Assembly: GCF_024519455.1 (NCBI RefSeq) | Contig: NZ_JALJRY010000001.1 | Location: 726,076 to 790,075 of the forward strand | Length of the DNA stretch: 64,000 bases | From: Streptomyces sp. STR69 | GTDB taxonomy: Bacteria; Actinomycetota; Actinomycetes; Streptomycetales; Streptomycetaceae | Reading direction: 5' to 3' | Part shown: positions 18,823-29,617 of the stretch, piece by piece | Layout of the letters: each line of letters starts with the position of its first letter | Position numbering within the stretch: position 1 is the stretch's first letter | Program-made: the position numbers and the translations under genes | Notes under the pieces: generated by a model | What the model was told of the DNA's origin: nothing | Seen by the model: only the letters and a program-made list of their open reading frames with translations | The model's database searches: none

Positions 18823-19484
18823 TGTACGAACTCTTCAAGAACCTCGCCAAGTGGCTGACCAGCGGCTCCCAGTGGGCCGGCACGGACGGCATCGCGCACC
18901 GCCTCGCCGAGCACCTCCAGTACTCGCTGCTGGCGACCCTCATCGCGGCCGCGATCGGCCTCCCGCTGGGCCTGCTGATCGGGCACACCGGCAAGGGCGC
19001 GTTCCTCGCGATCAACCTGGCCTCCTTCGGCCGCGCGCTGCCGACCGTGGGCCTGGTCGTCCTGGTCTTCCTGGCCAGCGGCCTGTCCATGTGGCCGGTG
19101 TACATCGCGCTGGTCGCCCTCGCGGTCCCGTCGATCGTCACGAACACCTACGCCGGCATGACCGCCGTGGACCCGGACGTGAAGGACGCGGCACGCGGGC
19201 AGGGCATGCGCGGCCACCAGGTCCTCTTCCAGGTCGAGTTGCCGCTGGCGCTCCCCCTGATCATGACGGGCCTGCGGCTCGCGCTCATCCAGGTGGTCTC
19301 CACGGCCACCGTCGCCGCGTACGTCTCCTTCGGCGGCCTGGGCCGCTTCGTCTTCGACGGACTCGCCCAGCGCGACCTCGTGCAGGTGCTCGGTGGTGCG
19401 GTGCTCGTCGCCGTCGTAGCCATCGTCCTGGACCTGGGCCTGTCCACCCTCCAGCGCTTCCTCTTCCGCCACCGCACCGCCTAG
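18822..19484 (+). CDS. Osmoprotectant ABC permease 2 (OpuCD-like)
   Basis: A 220-residue permease paralogous to the preceding one: LAEHLQYSLLATLIAAAIGL as first helix and the EAA-like loop DVKDAARGQGMRGHQVLF near residue 120. ATG 18822 overlaps the previous stop codon (TGATG) and is preferred over the in-frame GTG at 18801. The two permeases would form a heterodimeric channel. Confidence 0.9.
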   Translation: MYELFKNLAKWLTSGSQWAGTDGIAHRLAEHLQYSLLATLIAAAIGLPLGLLIGHTGKGAFLAINLASFGRALPTVGLVVLVFLASGLSMWPVYIALVALAVPSIVTNTYAGMTAVDPDVKDAARGQGMRGHQVLFQVELPLALPLIMTGLRLALIQVVSTATVAAYVSFGGLGRFVFDGLAQRDLVQVLGGAVLVAVVAIVLDLGLSTLQRFLFRHRTA

Positions 19485-19497
19485 GGATACCCACGCC

Positions 19498-20433
19498 ATG
19501 AACCGTCGCACCCTCCTCGGCGCCCTCGCCGGAACGGCCGTCGCCGTCCCCGTCCTGTCCGCGTGCTCCAGCGGTGTCACCTCGCTCGACGGCGGGGGCT
19601 CCGCCGGCGGCGGCAGCGCCTCCAGCAAGAACGGCGTGACCATCGGCACCGCCAACTTCACCGAGAACCAGGTCCTCGGCTACCTCTACGCCGCCGCCCT
19701 CGAAGCGGCCGGCGTGAAGGTCAAGGTCCGCCCCAACCTCGGCACCCGCGAGATCGTCTTCCCCGCCCTCAAGAGCGGCGACATCGACCTCCTCCCCGAG
19801 TACCAGGGCTCCCTGCTCACCTACCTCCAGCCCAAGTCCAAGGTCGCGGAGGCGGGCGAGATGCAGAACGCCCTCACCCTCGCCCTTCCCTCCGGCCTCC
19901 AGGTCCTGCCCTACGGCATCGCCGAGGACGCGGACTGCTTCGTCGTCACCCGCGAGACCGCCAGGAAGTACGGCCTCGTCACGCTGGCCGACCTGGCGAA
20001 GCACAACGGCAAGCTGACCCTGGGCGCCTCCGCCGAGGTGAAGACCCGTCAGGTGGGCGTCGTAGGACTGAAGGACGTGTACGGCGTGGAGTTCAAGGAG
20101 TTCAAGTCCCTTGATTCCGACGGGCCGTTGGTGAAGGGCGCGCTGAAGAAGGGCGATGTGGACGTGGCGAATCTGTTCACCACCGACACCGACATCAAGG
20201 CCAACGACTGGGTCGTGCTGACCGATCCCAAGACCCTGATCCCCAGTCAGCACATCGTCCCGCTCATCGCCGACCGGGTGGCCGACCCCACGGTCCGCAA
20301 GGCCCTCGCGAGCCTCGGCAACCTGCTCACCACGGCCCAACTCACCGAGCTGAACCGCCAGGTGGACAAGGACAAGAAGGACCCGGAGGACGTGGCGAAC
20401 GCGTACGCGAAGCAGCACGGCATCACGAAGTAA
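19498..20433 (+). CDS. Osmoprotectant-binding lipoprotein (OpuCC-like)
   Basis: A 311-residue substrate-binding protein with a twin-arginine-like start (MNRRTLLGALAGTA) and lipobox LSAC at about 20-23, so it is a lipid-anchored extracellular protein. The mature part begins VTIGTANFTENQVLGYLYA, the typical opening of glycine betaine/choline-binding OpuCC proteins, with LLPEYQGSLLTYL near residue 97. It lies 13 nt after the second permease and completes the operon. Confidence 0.93.
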   Translation: MNRRTLLGALAGTAVAVPVLSACSSGVTSLDGGGSAGGGSASSKNGVTIGTANFTENQVLGYLYAAALEAAGVKVKVRPNLGTREIVFPALKSGDIDLLPEYQGSLLTYLQPKSKVAEAGEMQNALTLALPSGLQVLPYGIAEDADCFVVTRETARKYGLVTLADLAKHNGKLTLGASAEVKTRQVGVVGLKDVYGVEFKEFKSLDSDGPLVKGALKKGDVDVANLFTTDTDIKANDWVVLTDPKTLIPSQHIVPLIADRVADPTVRKALASLGNLLTTAQLTELNRQVDKDKKDPEDVANAYAKQHGITK

Positions 20434-20542
20434 TGACCCGTTGATGATCTGACGAGGGATCAGTCAAGTGTCGTTAAATCAGTACTCTCGGTAACTGATC
20501 GCATGCGTAGGGTGAGTTCACGCTCACCACCTGAGGAACCGC

Positions 20543-21211
20543 ATGGCCTCGAACCGCAGGGCCTTTCTGACGGCCACCGCCGTCGGCGCGCTGGCCACCG
20601 TCCCCACGACCGCCACCGCCGCCATCGGCACCCGCCCCCACCCGACCACCGCCCCCGCAGCCCTCGCCGAACTCCTCGACGGCAACCGCCGTTACGCCGG
20701 CGGCCACTCCCGCCACCCCGACGAGAGCCGCCCGCTGCGCCATCAACTGGCCACCGCACAGCACCCGTTCGCGGTGATCGTCGGCTGCGTCGACTCCCGG
20801 GTGCCGCCCGAGCTGGTCTTCGACCAGGGCCTCGGCGACCTGCTGTGCATAAGGACAGCGGGCGAGGTCCTGGACGAGGCGGTGCTCGCGTCCATCCAGT
20901 ACGGCGTCGAGGAACTGCGCATCCCCCTGGTGCTGGTGCTCGGCCACGAGCGCTGCGGGGCGGTGGCGGCGACCCTCGCGCACCTGGAGACCGGCGCCCC
21001 CGTCCCCGGACACCTCGCGCTCCTCGTCGACGAGATCGCCCCGGCCGCCCGCCGCACCCGGGCACTGCCCGGCGACTGGGCCGAGCACACGATGACCGCC
21101 CACACGGCCTGGGTCAGGGACGCCATCCGCGCCGACCCCGCCTTCGCTCCGGCGCATGTCGTGGCGGGGCGCTTCGACCTCGACACGGGCCTTGTGACCC
21201 TGCTGCCGTAA
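20543..21211 (+). CDS. Tat-exported beta-carbonic anhydrase
   Basis: A 222-residue beta-class carbonic anhydrase. The zinc site is complete: CVDSR (about residue 85) supplies Cys and the Asp-Arg dyad, and GHERCGAV (about 135) supplies His and Cys. The N-terminus, MASNRRAFLTATAVGALATV, is a twin-arginine signal with an Ala-rich cleavage region, so the enzyme should act outside the membrane. It precedes a SulP transporter by about 50 nt, suggesting coupled CO2/bicarbonate handling. Confidence 0.9.
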   Translation: MASNRRAFLTATAVGALATVPTTATAAIGTRPHPTTAPAALAELLDGNRRYAGGHSRHPDESRPLRHQLATAQHPFAVIVGCVDSRVPPELVFDQGLGDLLCIRTAGEVLDEAVLASIQYGVEELRIPLVLVLGHERCGAVAATLAHLETGAPVPGHLALLVDEIAPAARRTRALPGDWAEHTMTAHTAWVRDAIRADPAFAPAHVVAGRFDLDTGLVTLLP

Positions 21212-21267
21212 CCCCAACTCCCCACCTCCGTAAGCACGTTCCCCCCACCGCAGAGAAACCTGTGCCC

Positions 21268-22857
21268 ATGCCCATGAACGGCGTGCTCTCCGTCCTGCCC
21301 TCCCCCGCCGACTTCCGCACGATGACCCGCGCCCCGCGCCGCGACCTGCTCTGCGGCCTCACGGTCGCCGTCGTGGCGCTCCCGCTCGCCCTCGGTTTCG
21401 GCGTCACGTCCGGTCTCGGGGCGGCCTCCGGACTGATCACCGCGATCGTCGCCGGTTCGCTCGCCGCGCTCTTCGGCGGCTCCGCGCGCCAGGTCAGCGG
21501 GCCGACCGGCGCGATGACGGTCGTCCTCGTCCCGATCGTCCACGAGTACGGCGCGAACGGCGTCCTCACGGTCGGGCTGATCTCCGGCTTCATGCTCCTC
21601 GTGCTCGCCTTCGCCCGCGCCGGAACGGCGATGGCGTACGTCCCCGCACCGGTGATCGCCGGTTTCACCATCGGCATCGCGTGTGTGATCGGCCTCCAGC
21701 AGGTGCCGTCGGCGCTTGGTGTGCCCACGCCGGCCGGTGACCAGGTGGCGGTGGTCGCGGCCCGCGCGGCCGAGGAGTTCGACGCGACCCCGCACTGGGC
21801 GGCCCTCCTCCTCGCCCTCGGCTCGGCCGCGCTGATGCTGGCCGGGGCGCGCTGGAAACCGACGGTTCCCTTCTCCCTGGCGGCAGTTGGCGTGGCGACC
21901 GTCGTGGCCGAGGCCCTGCACCTGCACGTGACCCGCCTCGGCAGCCTCCCGTCCTCGCTCCCCGCCCCCTCCCTCGCCTTCCTGGACGTGTCCCGAGTCC
22001 CGACCCTGCTCCTCCCCGCCGCAGCGGTAGCGGCACTGGCCGCCCTGGAATCCCTGCTCTCCGCCTCCGTCGCGGACGCGATGCGCCCCGGCGAGCGCCA
22101 CGACCCCGGCAAGGAACTCTTCGGCCAGGGCATCGCCAACCTCGCGGCCCCGCTCTTCGGCGGCGTCCCGGCGACGGGCGCGATCGCCCGGACGGCGGTC
22201 AACGTCCGCACCGGCGCCGCCTCCCGCCTCGCCGCGCTCGCGCACGCCGTGATCCTCGCCGGGATCGTCGCGGTCGCGGCCCCGCTGGTGGGCCGTATCC
22301 CCTTGGCCGCACTGGCCGGAGTGCTGCTGGCGACGGCGGTCCGCATGGTGGAGACGGACGCGGTCCGCGCGATGGCCCGCTCGACGCGCGGCGACGCCCT
22401 GGTCCTCGTCCTCACGGCGGCCGGCACCCTCGCCCTCGACCTGGTGCGCGCGGTCCTGATCGGCCTCGCCGTCTCGATCCTGCTGGCCCTGCGCGCGGCG
22501 ATGCGCGGCACCCGCCTGACTCCGGCCCAACTCCCGGGCGCCGCAGGCACGGTGACGTACCACTTCGACGGCCCCCTCCTCTTCGCCGCCGCCCACCGCT
22601 TCCGCCGCAGCCTGGCCGACGTGCGGGACGTGACGGCCGTGGACCTACGGCTGTCCGGCCTCACGGCGGTCGACGCGACGGGCGCGCTGGCGCTGAAGGA
22701 GGCGGTGGGCGAGCTCCGCGACCGGGGTATCGAGGTGCAGATCACGGGTGTGGAGGGCGGTCACCGCAGGGTGCTGGAGTCGCTGGGGGTGCTCCCGGTG
22801 AACCCGACTTCCAACAGGGGGGCTATCCCCAGTGCAGCGGGCGCGACCGCTCCCTAA
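21268..22857 (+). CDS. SulP-family anion transporter with STAS domain
   Basis: A roughly 529-residue SulP permease. The SulP opening is seen (RRDLLCGLTVAVVALPLALG), as are the substrate-region motif SARQVSGPTGAMTVVLVP, about ten further hydrophobic segments, NLAAPLFGGVPATGAIARTA near residue 290 and a C-terminal STAS domain (VTAVDLRLSGLTAVDATG, about 450-520). Directly after a carbonic anhydrase, bicarbonate is a likely substrate; sulfate is the alternative. The start is uncertain: GTG 21262, ATG 21268 and ATG 21274 are all in frame, and AGAGAA lies upstream. Confidence 0.88.
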   Translation: MPMNGVLSVLPSPADFRTMTRAPRRDLLCGLTVAVVALPLALGFGVTSGLGAASGLITAIVAGSLAALFGGSARQVSGPTGAMTVVLVPIVHEYGANGVLTVGLISGFMLLVLAFARAGTAMAYVPAPVIAGFTIGIACVIGLQQVPSALGVPTPAGDQVAVVAARAAEEFDATPHWAALLLALGSAALMLAGARWKPTVPFSLAAVGVATVVAEALHLHVTRLGSLPSSLPAPSLAFLDVSRVPTLLLPAAAVAALAALESLLSASVADAMRPGERHDPGKELFGQGIANLAAPLFGGVPATGAIARTAVNVRTGAASRLAALAHAVILAGIVAVAAPLVGRIPLAALAGVLLATAVRMVETDAVRAMARSTRGDALVLVLTAAGTLALDLVRAVLIGLAVSILLALRAAMRGTRLTPAQLPGAAGTVTYHFDGPLLFAAAHRFRRSLADVRDVTAVDLRLSGLTAVDATGALALKEAVGELRDRGIEVQITGVEGGHRRVLESLGVLPVNPTSNRGAIPSAAGATAP

Positions 22858-22867
22858 TCTGAGTCGC

Positions 22868-23305
22868 ATGACGGGAATGGACTCGCACGACGCCGAACTC
22901 AAGAAGGAACTCAACGCCACCCTGCAGGCGCGCAGGGAGCTGGGCGACGAGTACGAGTCGGCGCTGGTCGACTCGTTCCTGGAGAAGGTCGACCAGCGCA
23001 TCGACGGCGCGGTGGAGCGCCGGGTGCGCCGGCAGATGGCCGAGCAGCAGATGGTGGTCGCCCGGGGCACGCGGGGGCCGAAGCCCACCGATTCCTGGGG
23101 CGAGCGCTTCGGCTTCGGCATCGTCTCGATGGTGCTGGCGATCCCGCTGTCCGCTATCGGCGGCGGCATCGCCCACCTCCCCGGCCTGCTGGTGGCCTGG
23201 GTCGGCATCGTCGGCGTCAACGCCGTCCAGGCCGCCCGCATCAACCCCGGGCTCTTCGGCGGCCGACGCCACAAGTCCTCGCAGGACAGTGACTGGGAGG
23301 ACTGA
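22868..23305 (+). CDS. Small membrane protein with helical cytoplasmic N-terminus
   Basis: A 145-residue protein. Residues 1-70 are strongly helical and charged (RRELGDEYESALVDSFLEKV, then RIDGAVERRVRRQMAEQQM). Two hydrophobic segments follow at about 84-125 (IVSMVLAIPLSAIGGGIAHL, LLVAWVGIVGVNAV). It is conserved-looking but of unknown function. It starts 10 nt after the SulP gene; ATG 22877 is an alternative start. Confidence 0.72.
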   Translation: MTGMDSHDAELKKELNATLQARRELGDEYESALVDSFLEKVDQRIDGAVERRVRRQMAEQQMVVARGTRGPKPTDSWGERFGFGIVSMVLAIPLSAIGGGIAHLPGLLVAWVGIVGVNAVQAARINPGLFGGRRHKSSQDSDWED

Positions 23306-23324
23306 GCAGCTCTGTCGGGGGGGG

Positions 23325-23343
23325 TTGGGGGCGCAGCCCCCAA
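23325..23343. terminator. Hairpin after the SulP/membrane-protein operon
   Basis: TTGGGGGC-GCA-GCCCCCAA is a perfect 8-bp stem with a 3-nt loop, 20 nt after the stop at 23305. Confidence 0.65.
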
Positions 23344-23388
23344 GCGGCGGCACCAGTAGCGGGTGCCCGAAACGGGAAAAAAGCTATG

Positions 23389-23576
23389 CGCGGGGACCGC
23401 CGCACCCCCCGTTGCCGGGAGGGCGGGACGACGGCGGTCCCCGCGAGGGACGCGGGCCGGGTCAGGGCCAGGCTGGCGCGTCCAGGGCGTCGGTGGAGGT
23501 CCGGGAGCCGCTCCGGAGGTCCGTGACGCCGTTTTTGTGTCGGCGAGGCGGGGAGCCGCTCCCGCCCTGCCGACAC
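23389..23576. repeat. Two further inverted repeats in a 400-bp non-coding spacer
   Basis: The gap 23306-23709 holds no gene. Two additional inverted repeats are present. One has 13-bp perfect arms at 23389-23401 and 23433-23445 (CGCGGGGACCGCC and its complement) with a 31-nt loop. The other, 23537-23576, has GTGTCGGC/GCCGACAC outer arms and GGCGGG/CCCGCC inner arms. The second probably terminates the convergent cystathionine beta-synthase transcript. Confidence 0.6.
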
Positions 23577-23709
23577 CCACTAATCTGCCGTACCCGTGTT
23601 AAGCGGGTGCTGCGTGGACGTGACGCGCTCGTACCACTTCCGCGAAGTCCACCGATTCGGTGGGCAACCGCAAAGTCGCCGCCGGCACGGCCCGTTCACC
23701 GGACGTTTG

Positions 23710-25101
<1,392 letters not shown>

Positions 25102-25218
25102 CGTTGTCTCCGGTTGCTGCAAAGAAGTGGTGGTGATTGGTCCTGCCAGCCTAAGGCCCGTAAATGCCGTTCACCGCCTGTTGAGATTGGGCCACGTGCT
25201 GTTCGGGGCAAGGAGTGG

Positions 25219-26319
25219 ATGACGGCTACGAGGAGGTGGCGGCGACGTATGACGAGGATGTCGAGGGCGCGGGTGGCCCGGCGGATCGCGGCCGGTGCGG
25301 CGTACGGCGGTGGCGGGGTCGGACTGGTGGGCGCTGCGGCCGTCGGCCTGGTGCTGGCCGAGGTCCGCTTCGTGAAACGCCATGTGGGCAACGGCCATGG
25401 CGCGGGCAGCAACCATGTGCCGAGCGCCGACGGCCGGTACGGACATGTCTACGACACCCCGGGTGAACCCCCGCTGCGGCTGACCATGCTCGGCGACTCC
25501 ACGGCCGCCGGGCAGGGCGTGCACCGGGCGGCACAGACCCCGGGAGCCCTGCTGGCCTCGGGCCTGGCCGCGGTCTCGGAACGCCCGGTCGAGCTGCGCA
25601 ACGTGGCCCTCCCGGGCGCCCAGTCGGACGACCTGGACCGCCAGGTGGCCCTCGCCCTCGCGGACACCTCCCGGGTGCCCGACGTCTGCGTGATCATGAT
25701 CGGCGCGAACGACGTCACCCACCGCATGCACCCGACCAGATCGGTCCGCCACCTCTCGGCGACGGTACGGCGGCTGCGCACGGCCGGTGCCGAGGTGGTC
25801 GTCGGCACCTGTCCCGACCTGGGGACGGTGGAGCAGGTCCAGCAGCCGTTGCGCTGGCTGGCCCGCCGGGCCTCCCGGCAGCTGGCGGCGGCCCAGACGA
25901 TCGGCACGGTCGAACAGGGCGGGCGCACGGTGTCGCTGGGCGACCTGCTGGGCCCCGAGTTCGCGGCCAACCCGCGCGAGCTGTTCGGCCCGGACAACTT
26001 CCACCCCTCGGCGGAGGGCTACGCGACGGCGGCGATGGCGGTCCTGCCGACCGTCTGCGCCGCGCTGGGCCTCTGGCCGGCCGAGGAGGACCGCCCGGAC
26101 GCGTCCCGCCGCGAGGGTTTCCTGCCGGTGGCACGAGCGGCTGCGGAGGCGGCATCGGAGCCGGGCACGGAGGTCACGGCGGCGATGCCGACCGGGCCGA
26201 GGGGTCCGTGGGCGTTGCTGAAGCGGCGGAAGAGGAGGCGGGTGCAGGAGGTCTCGCCGGTGCCTTCGCCCATTTCGGCGACTTCTCGGCCTACCGAGAC
26301 GGGTGGTGGGTGGGCATAG
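25219..26319 (+). CDS. SGNH/GDSL-family hydrolase, membrane-anchored
   Basis: A 366-residue protein with a basic N-terminus and one transmembrane helix (about 23-47). An extracytoplasmic SGNH domain follows: block I LTMLGDSTAAGQG, Gly in NVALPGAQSDD, block III MIGANDVTH and block V DNFHPSAEGY. These supply Ser, Gly, Asn and His. The C-terminal 60 residues are Lys/Arg/Pro-rich and low complexity. ATG 25219 has AGGAG 5 nt upstream. It is divergent from the cystathionine beta-synthase gene. The ester substrate is unknown; cell-envelope polymers or secreted lipids are possible. Confidence 0.88.
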   Translation: MTATRRWRRRMTRMSRARVARRIAAGAAYGGGGVGLVGAAAVGLVLAEVRFVKRHVGNGHGAGSNHVPSADGRYGHVYDTPGEPPLRLTMLGDSTAAGQGVHRAAQTPGALLASGLAAVSERPVELRNVALPGAQSDDLDRQVALALADTSRVPDVCVIMIGANDVTHRMHPTRSVRHLSATVRRLRTAGAEVVVGTCPDLGTVEQVQQPLRWLARRASRQLAAAQTIGTVEQGGRTVSLGDLLGPEFAANPRELFGPDNFHPSAEGYATAAMAVLPTVCAALGLWPAEEDRPDASRREGFLPVARAAAEAASEPGTEVTAAMPTGPRGPWALLKRRKRRRVQEVSPVPSPISATSRPTETGGGWA

Positions 26320-26489
26320 GTCCGGGGGTCCAGGGGGCGGAGCCGCCTGGGACGATCAGCCGAGCCAAGCAAGCGCTTAGAAAACTGCGGCCAGGGTCAC
26401 ACAGCGATCCCCGTGACCTGTGCCATACGTACGGGTAACTTCCCAAGAAGCCCTGCACATCACACCGTACGTACGCCAATGGAGCCGTG

Positions 26490-27710
26490 ATGCCCGAAGC
26501 CGTCATCGTCTCGACCGCCCGCTCCCCCATCGGCCGCGCCGTCAAGGGCTCCCTCAAGGACCTGCGCCCGGACGACCTCACCGCCACGATCATCCAGGCC
26601 GCCCTCGCGAAGATCCCCGAGCTGGACCCCGCGCTCATCGAGGACCTGATGCTCGGCTGCGGCCTCCCCGGCGGCGAGCAGGGTTACAACCTCGGCCGGA
26701 TCGTCGCCGTGCAGATGGGCATGGACCACCTGCCGGGCTGCACGATCACCCGTTACTGTTCCTCGTCCCTGCAGACCAGCCGCATGGCCCTGCACGCCAT
26801 CAAGGCCGGCGAGGGCGACGTCTTCATCTCGGCCGGTGTCGAGATGGTCTCCCGTTACGCCAAGGGCAGCTCGGACGGCCTCCCCGGCACCACGAACCCG
26901 CTGTTCGACGAGGCGCAGGCCCGCACCGCCGCCACCGCCGCGTCCGAGGGCTCCAGCTGGCACGACCCGCGCGAGGACGGCCTGCTCCCCGACCCGTACA
27001 TCGCGATGGGCCAGACCGCGGAGAACCTGGCCCGGATCAAGGGCGTCACCCGCCAGGACATGGACGAGTTCGGTGTCCGCTCGCAGAACCTCGCCGAGGA
27101 AGCCATCAAGAACGGCTTCTGGGAGCGCGAGATCACCCCGGTGACGCTGCCCGACGGCACGGTCGTCAGCAAGGACGACGGCCCGCGCGCCGGCGTCACC
27201 CTGGAGGGCGTCTCCGGCCTGAAGCCGGTATTCCGCCCCGACGGCCTCGTCACGGCCGGCAACTGCTGCCCGCTGAACGACGGCGCCGCCGCGGTCGTCA
27301 TCATGAGCGACACGAAGGCCCGCGAGCTGGGCCTGACCCCGCTGGCGCGGATCGTGTCGACCGGTGTCTCCGGCCTCTCCCCCGAGATCATGGGCCTCGG
27401 CCCGGTCGAGGCGTCGAAGCAGGCGCTGGGCCGCGCCGGTCTGACCGTCGACGACATCGACCTGTTCGAGATCAACGAGGCGTTCGCCGCCCAGGTGATC
27501 CCGTCCTACCGCGACCTGAACATCCCGCTGGAGAAGCTGAACGTGAACGGCGGCGCGATCGCGGTCGGCCACCCCTTCGGCATGACCGGCGCCCGCATCA
27601 CCGGCACGCTGATCAACTCCCTCCAGTTCCACGACAAGCAGTTCGGTCTGGAGACGATGTGCGTCGGCGGCGGCCAGGGCATGGCGATGGTCATCGAGCG
27701 CCTCAGCTGA
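26490..27710 (+). CDS. Acetyl-CoA acetyltransferase (thiolase)
   Basis: A 406-residue thiolase: [20 protein letters not shown] start, nucleophile Cys in [12 protein letters not shown] (about residue 90), His in [16 protein letters not shown] (about 360) and second Cys in [10 protein letters not shown] (about 390). It catalyses condensation or thiolysis of acyl-CoA in fatty-acid or short-chain metabolism. ATG 26490 has GGAG upstream; the adjacent GTG 26487 is an alternative. It appears monocistronic, with a strong terminator. Confidence 0.94.
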   Translation: MPEAVIVSTARSPIGRAVKGSLKDLRPDDLTATIIQAALAKIPELDPALIEDLMLGCGLPGGEQGYNLGRIVAVQMGMDHLPGCTITRYCSSSLQTSRMALHAIKAGEGDVFISAGVEMVSRYAKGSSDGLPGTTNPLFDEAQARTAATAASEGSSWHDPREDGLLPDPYIAMGQTAENLARIKGVTRQDMDEFGVRSQNLAEEAIKNGFWEREITPVTLPDGTVVSKDDGPRAGVTLEGVSGLKPVFRPDGLVTAGNCCPLNDGAAAVVIMSDTKARELGLTPLARIVSTGVSGLSPEIMGLGPVEASKQALGRAGLTVDDIDLFEINEAFAAQVIPSYRDLNIPLEKLNVNGGAIAVGHPFGMTGARITGTLINSLQFHDKQFGLETMCVGGGQGMAMVIERLS

Positions 27711-27751
27711 CCAACTCCCCGTAGCCGTACGGGAACTTTGCGTCACCCTCA

Positions 27752-27786
27752 GGCCCGGAACCCAGCAACCACCTGGGTTCTGGGCC
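27752..27786 (+). terminator. Terminator of the thiolase gene
   Basis: A 14-bp stem with one G-U pair (GGCCCGGAACCCAG against its complement) and a 7-nt loop, followed by GATTTGTG, 40 nt after the thiolase stop. Confidence 0.8.
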
Positions 27787-27984
27787 GATTTGTGATCCAA
27801 TCTCCCCCAGGATGTGACCTATCTCCCTTCGGAGAGGGATTTTCCCAGGTCAGGACCGTTTCACCACCAAACATCGGGCCCAAAGTCCTGCCCGATTCGT
27901 GACGTTACGCACTGACAGCTGGATAGTCCGCCCTTCAAGCTGATGTAGGAAGTCGGGGGTCGACTTTGAACCGGGAGTACGTCA

Positions 27985-28773
27985 GTGAGCGCCATGCCGA
28001 TCGCTTTGCTGCTCACCACGGCCGCCACAGGCGCCGTGGGCGTCGCCGTCCTGCGCACCCTCTTGGTGCTCCGTCGCCAGGTAGCAGCCCTGCACACCGA
28101 GCTCGCCGAGGGCAGGGCCGCCGCCGTGCGCGCCCTTGTCCCCGCCGCCCGCAGTCATGCCGACGCGGATGAGATACGCGCCGCCGTGGCCGAGGCACTG
28201 GCCGAGGAGCGGGAGCGGGAACTGGCCGAGGCGCGTGCCTTCTGGGCCGCCCAGGAAGCCCGCGACACCGAGGTGCCGACCCTGCTGGGTCTGCCCGACA
28301 GCGAGCTGTTCATGCCCCGCCAGAGCGACTTCGTGGGCCTCGAACCGCTGGAGCCGGTGACCGAGCCGTTCACGGAGCCCGACGAGTTCGCCGGTGACTC
28401 CCCCGAACTGGCCGCCGCCCGCCGCCGCCACCCGTCCCACCCGGACTTCGTCCCGGCCCAGTCACCCGTCGCGAACGACCACGAACGCACGGTGGCCACG
28501 CTGGAGGAACTGGCCGAGTCCGCCGTGGAACTGGCCGACGTCCGCCCCGGCCCGCTCGGCACGCTCGACGTCTACGTCTTCGTCGACGGCACGACCCTCT
28601 GCATGACCCCGGGCCACCGCGAAACCGCCGAACGCCTCGCAGCGGCCCTCCGCGCCGGCGAAACCCCGTTCCTGCTGGGCGGCTCGGGTATCTCCGGCGC
28701 GTACACGCTGACGTTCGCGTGCGGCGAGGAGAACGTGTACATCCTGGCGGACAGGGTCATAGCGTCACTCTGA
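27985..28773 (+). CDS. Conserved hypothetical with N-terminal membrane helix
   Basis: A 262-residue protein. Residues 4-30 are hydrophobic (a single anchor), then a long charged coiled-coil-like region (RRQVAALHTELAEGRAAAV; AEERERELAEARAFWAAQEA) to about residue 95. A Pro/Glu-rich linker and a compact C-terminal domain (DVYVFVDGTTLCMTPGHRET) follow. GTG 27985 is preceded by CGGGAG. It ends before the large inverted repeat at 28819. No family recognised. Confidence 0.68.
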   Translation: MSAMPIALLLTTAATGAVGVAVLRTLLVLRRQVAALHTELAEGRAAAVRALVPAARSHADADEIRAAVAEALAEERERELAEARAFWAAQEARDTEVPTLLGLPDSELFMPRQSDFVGLEPLEPVTEPFTEPDEFAGDSPELAAARRRHPSHPDFVPAQSPVANDHERTVATLEELAESAVELADVRPGPLGTLDVYVFVDGTTLCMTPGHRETAERLAAALRAGETPFLLGGSGISGAYTLTFACGEENVYILADRVIASL

Positions 28774-28818
28774 TTTTTCGGAGATGCGCCGTTTCGCTTT
28801 CGGGTGCGGGTCGGTGGG

Positions 28819-28900
28819 GGCTGGTCGCGCAGTTCCCCGCGCCCCTGAAGAGACACGGCGCCCTGCGTTCTTAGGGGCGCGGGGAACTGCGCGACCAGCC
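28819..28900. repeat. 28-bp perfect inverted repeat between convergent genes
   Basis: The arms 28819-28846 and 28873-28900 are exact reverse complements (one arm begins GGCTGGTCGCGCAGTTCCCC) around a 26-nt loop. It lies between the plus-strand gene ending at 28773 and the minus-strand gene ending at 28929, so it can terminate both. I recall the same arm sequence recurring in many Streptomyces intergenic regions, which would make it a dispersed repeat family as well as a terminator. Confidence 0.75.
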
Positions 28901-28928
28901 ACAACGCACCCGCAGCCGCCCACGCACC

Positions 28929-29240
28929 TCAGACGCCCGCCCTCTTCTGCGCCTCCGCCACCAACCCCAGCGCCTGCTCGACCTCGGCGTCGTTCTCAAG
29001 TACAACCGCCAAGTCATGCACAGCCACGGTGATTTGATCCGCCGCAGCGAACATCCCCGCATCCGGCATCTCCCGAGGCTCCCCCGAGGGATCCTCAACC
29101 CGCTGCGCCCACAGGGCGAACTCCCTGGCCAGCCCCAGCGCCTCCGCCGCAGCACCCCGTTGCAAACGGCTCTGCGTCGCAGCCCTGAGCCGGTCCGCGA
29201 AGTGATCCACCGCTTGAGTCAACCGCGTCGTATCCACCAC
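28929..29240 (-). CDS. Small helical conserved protein
   Basis: A 103-residue, largely alpha-helical protein without signal peptide or membrane segment (LTQAVDHFADRLRAATQSRL near the start; AVHDLAVVLENDAEVEQALG near the end). The start is GTG 29240 or the adjacent GTG 29237, with a weak ribosome site. No function is recognised. Confidence 0.6.
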   Translation of the reverse strand: MVDTTRLTQAVDHFADRLRAATQSRLQRGAAAEALGLAREFALWAQRVEDPSGEPREMPDAGMFAAADQITVAVHDLAVVLENDAEVEQALGLVAEAQKRAGV

Positions 29241-29342
29241 GCCGCGAGACTACGCGCCGCACCCGGACTGTTGCCAACGGGCGAACGCTCAGGCACGGTG
29301 ACTTGAAGGACCGGCTTACACCCCATGCGTCCGGAGGCGCCG

Positions 29343-29573
29343 ATGTCCCAAGTGTTCTCCCAGGAGACCCATCGCAACATGCTCGCCCGCATCCCCCATT
29401 GCACCGGTCGTGAAGTATCCGACTGGCTGCGCACCGTCGACGAAGGCCCCGCCCTCTTCCGCTTCGAGGAGAAGGTCAGCTGGCTCCGCGCCGAGCACGA
29501 CCTCGCATACGGCCACGCCAAGGCGATCATTCACGAGTACGACCTGAGGAGGGCCGCGCGCAAACTGCTCTAG
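29343..29573 (+). CDS. DUF4287-type small protein
   Basis: A 76-residue soluble protein with MSQVFSQETHRNMLARIPHC, then GREVSDWLRTVDEG and a helical C-terminus with EHDLAYGHAKAIIHEYDLRR. The layout is that of DUF4287 proteins of unknown function. GGAGG lies upstream of ATG 29343. It is followed by a strong hairpin terminator. Confidence 0.78.
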   Translation: MSQVFSQETHRNMLARIPHCTGREVSDWLRTVDEGPALFRFEEKVSWLRAEHDLAYGHAKAIIHEYDLRRAARKLL

Positions 29574-29617
29574 GCGCGCACCACAGACCGACCCATCACG
29601 GACATACGGACATGACG

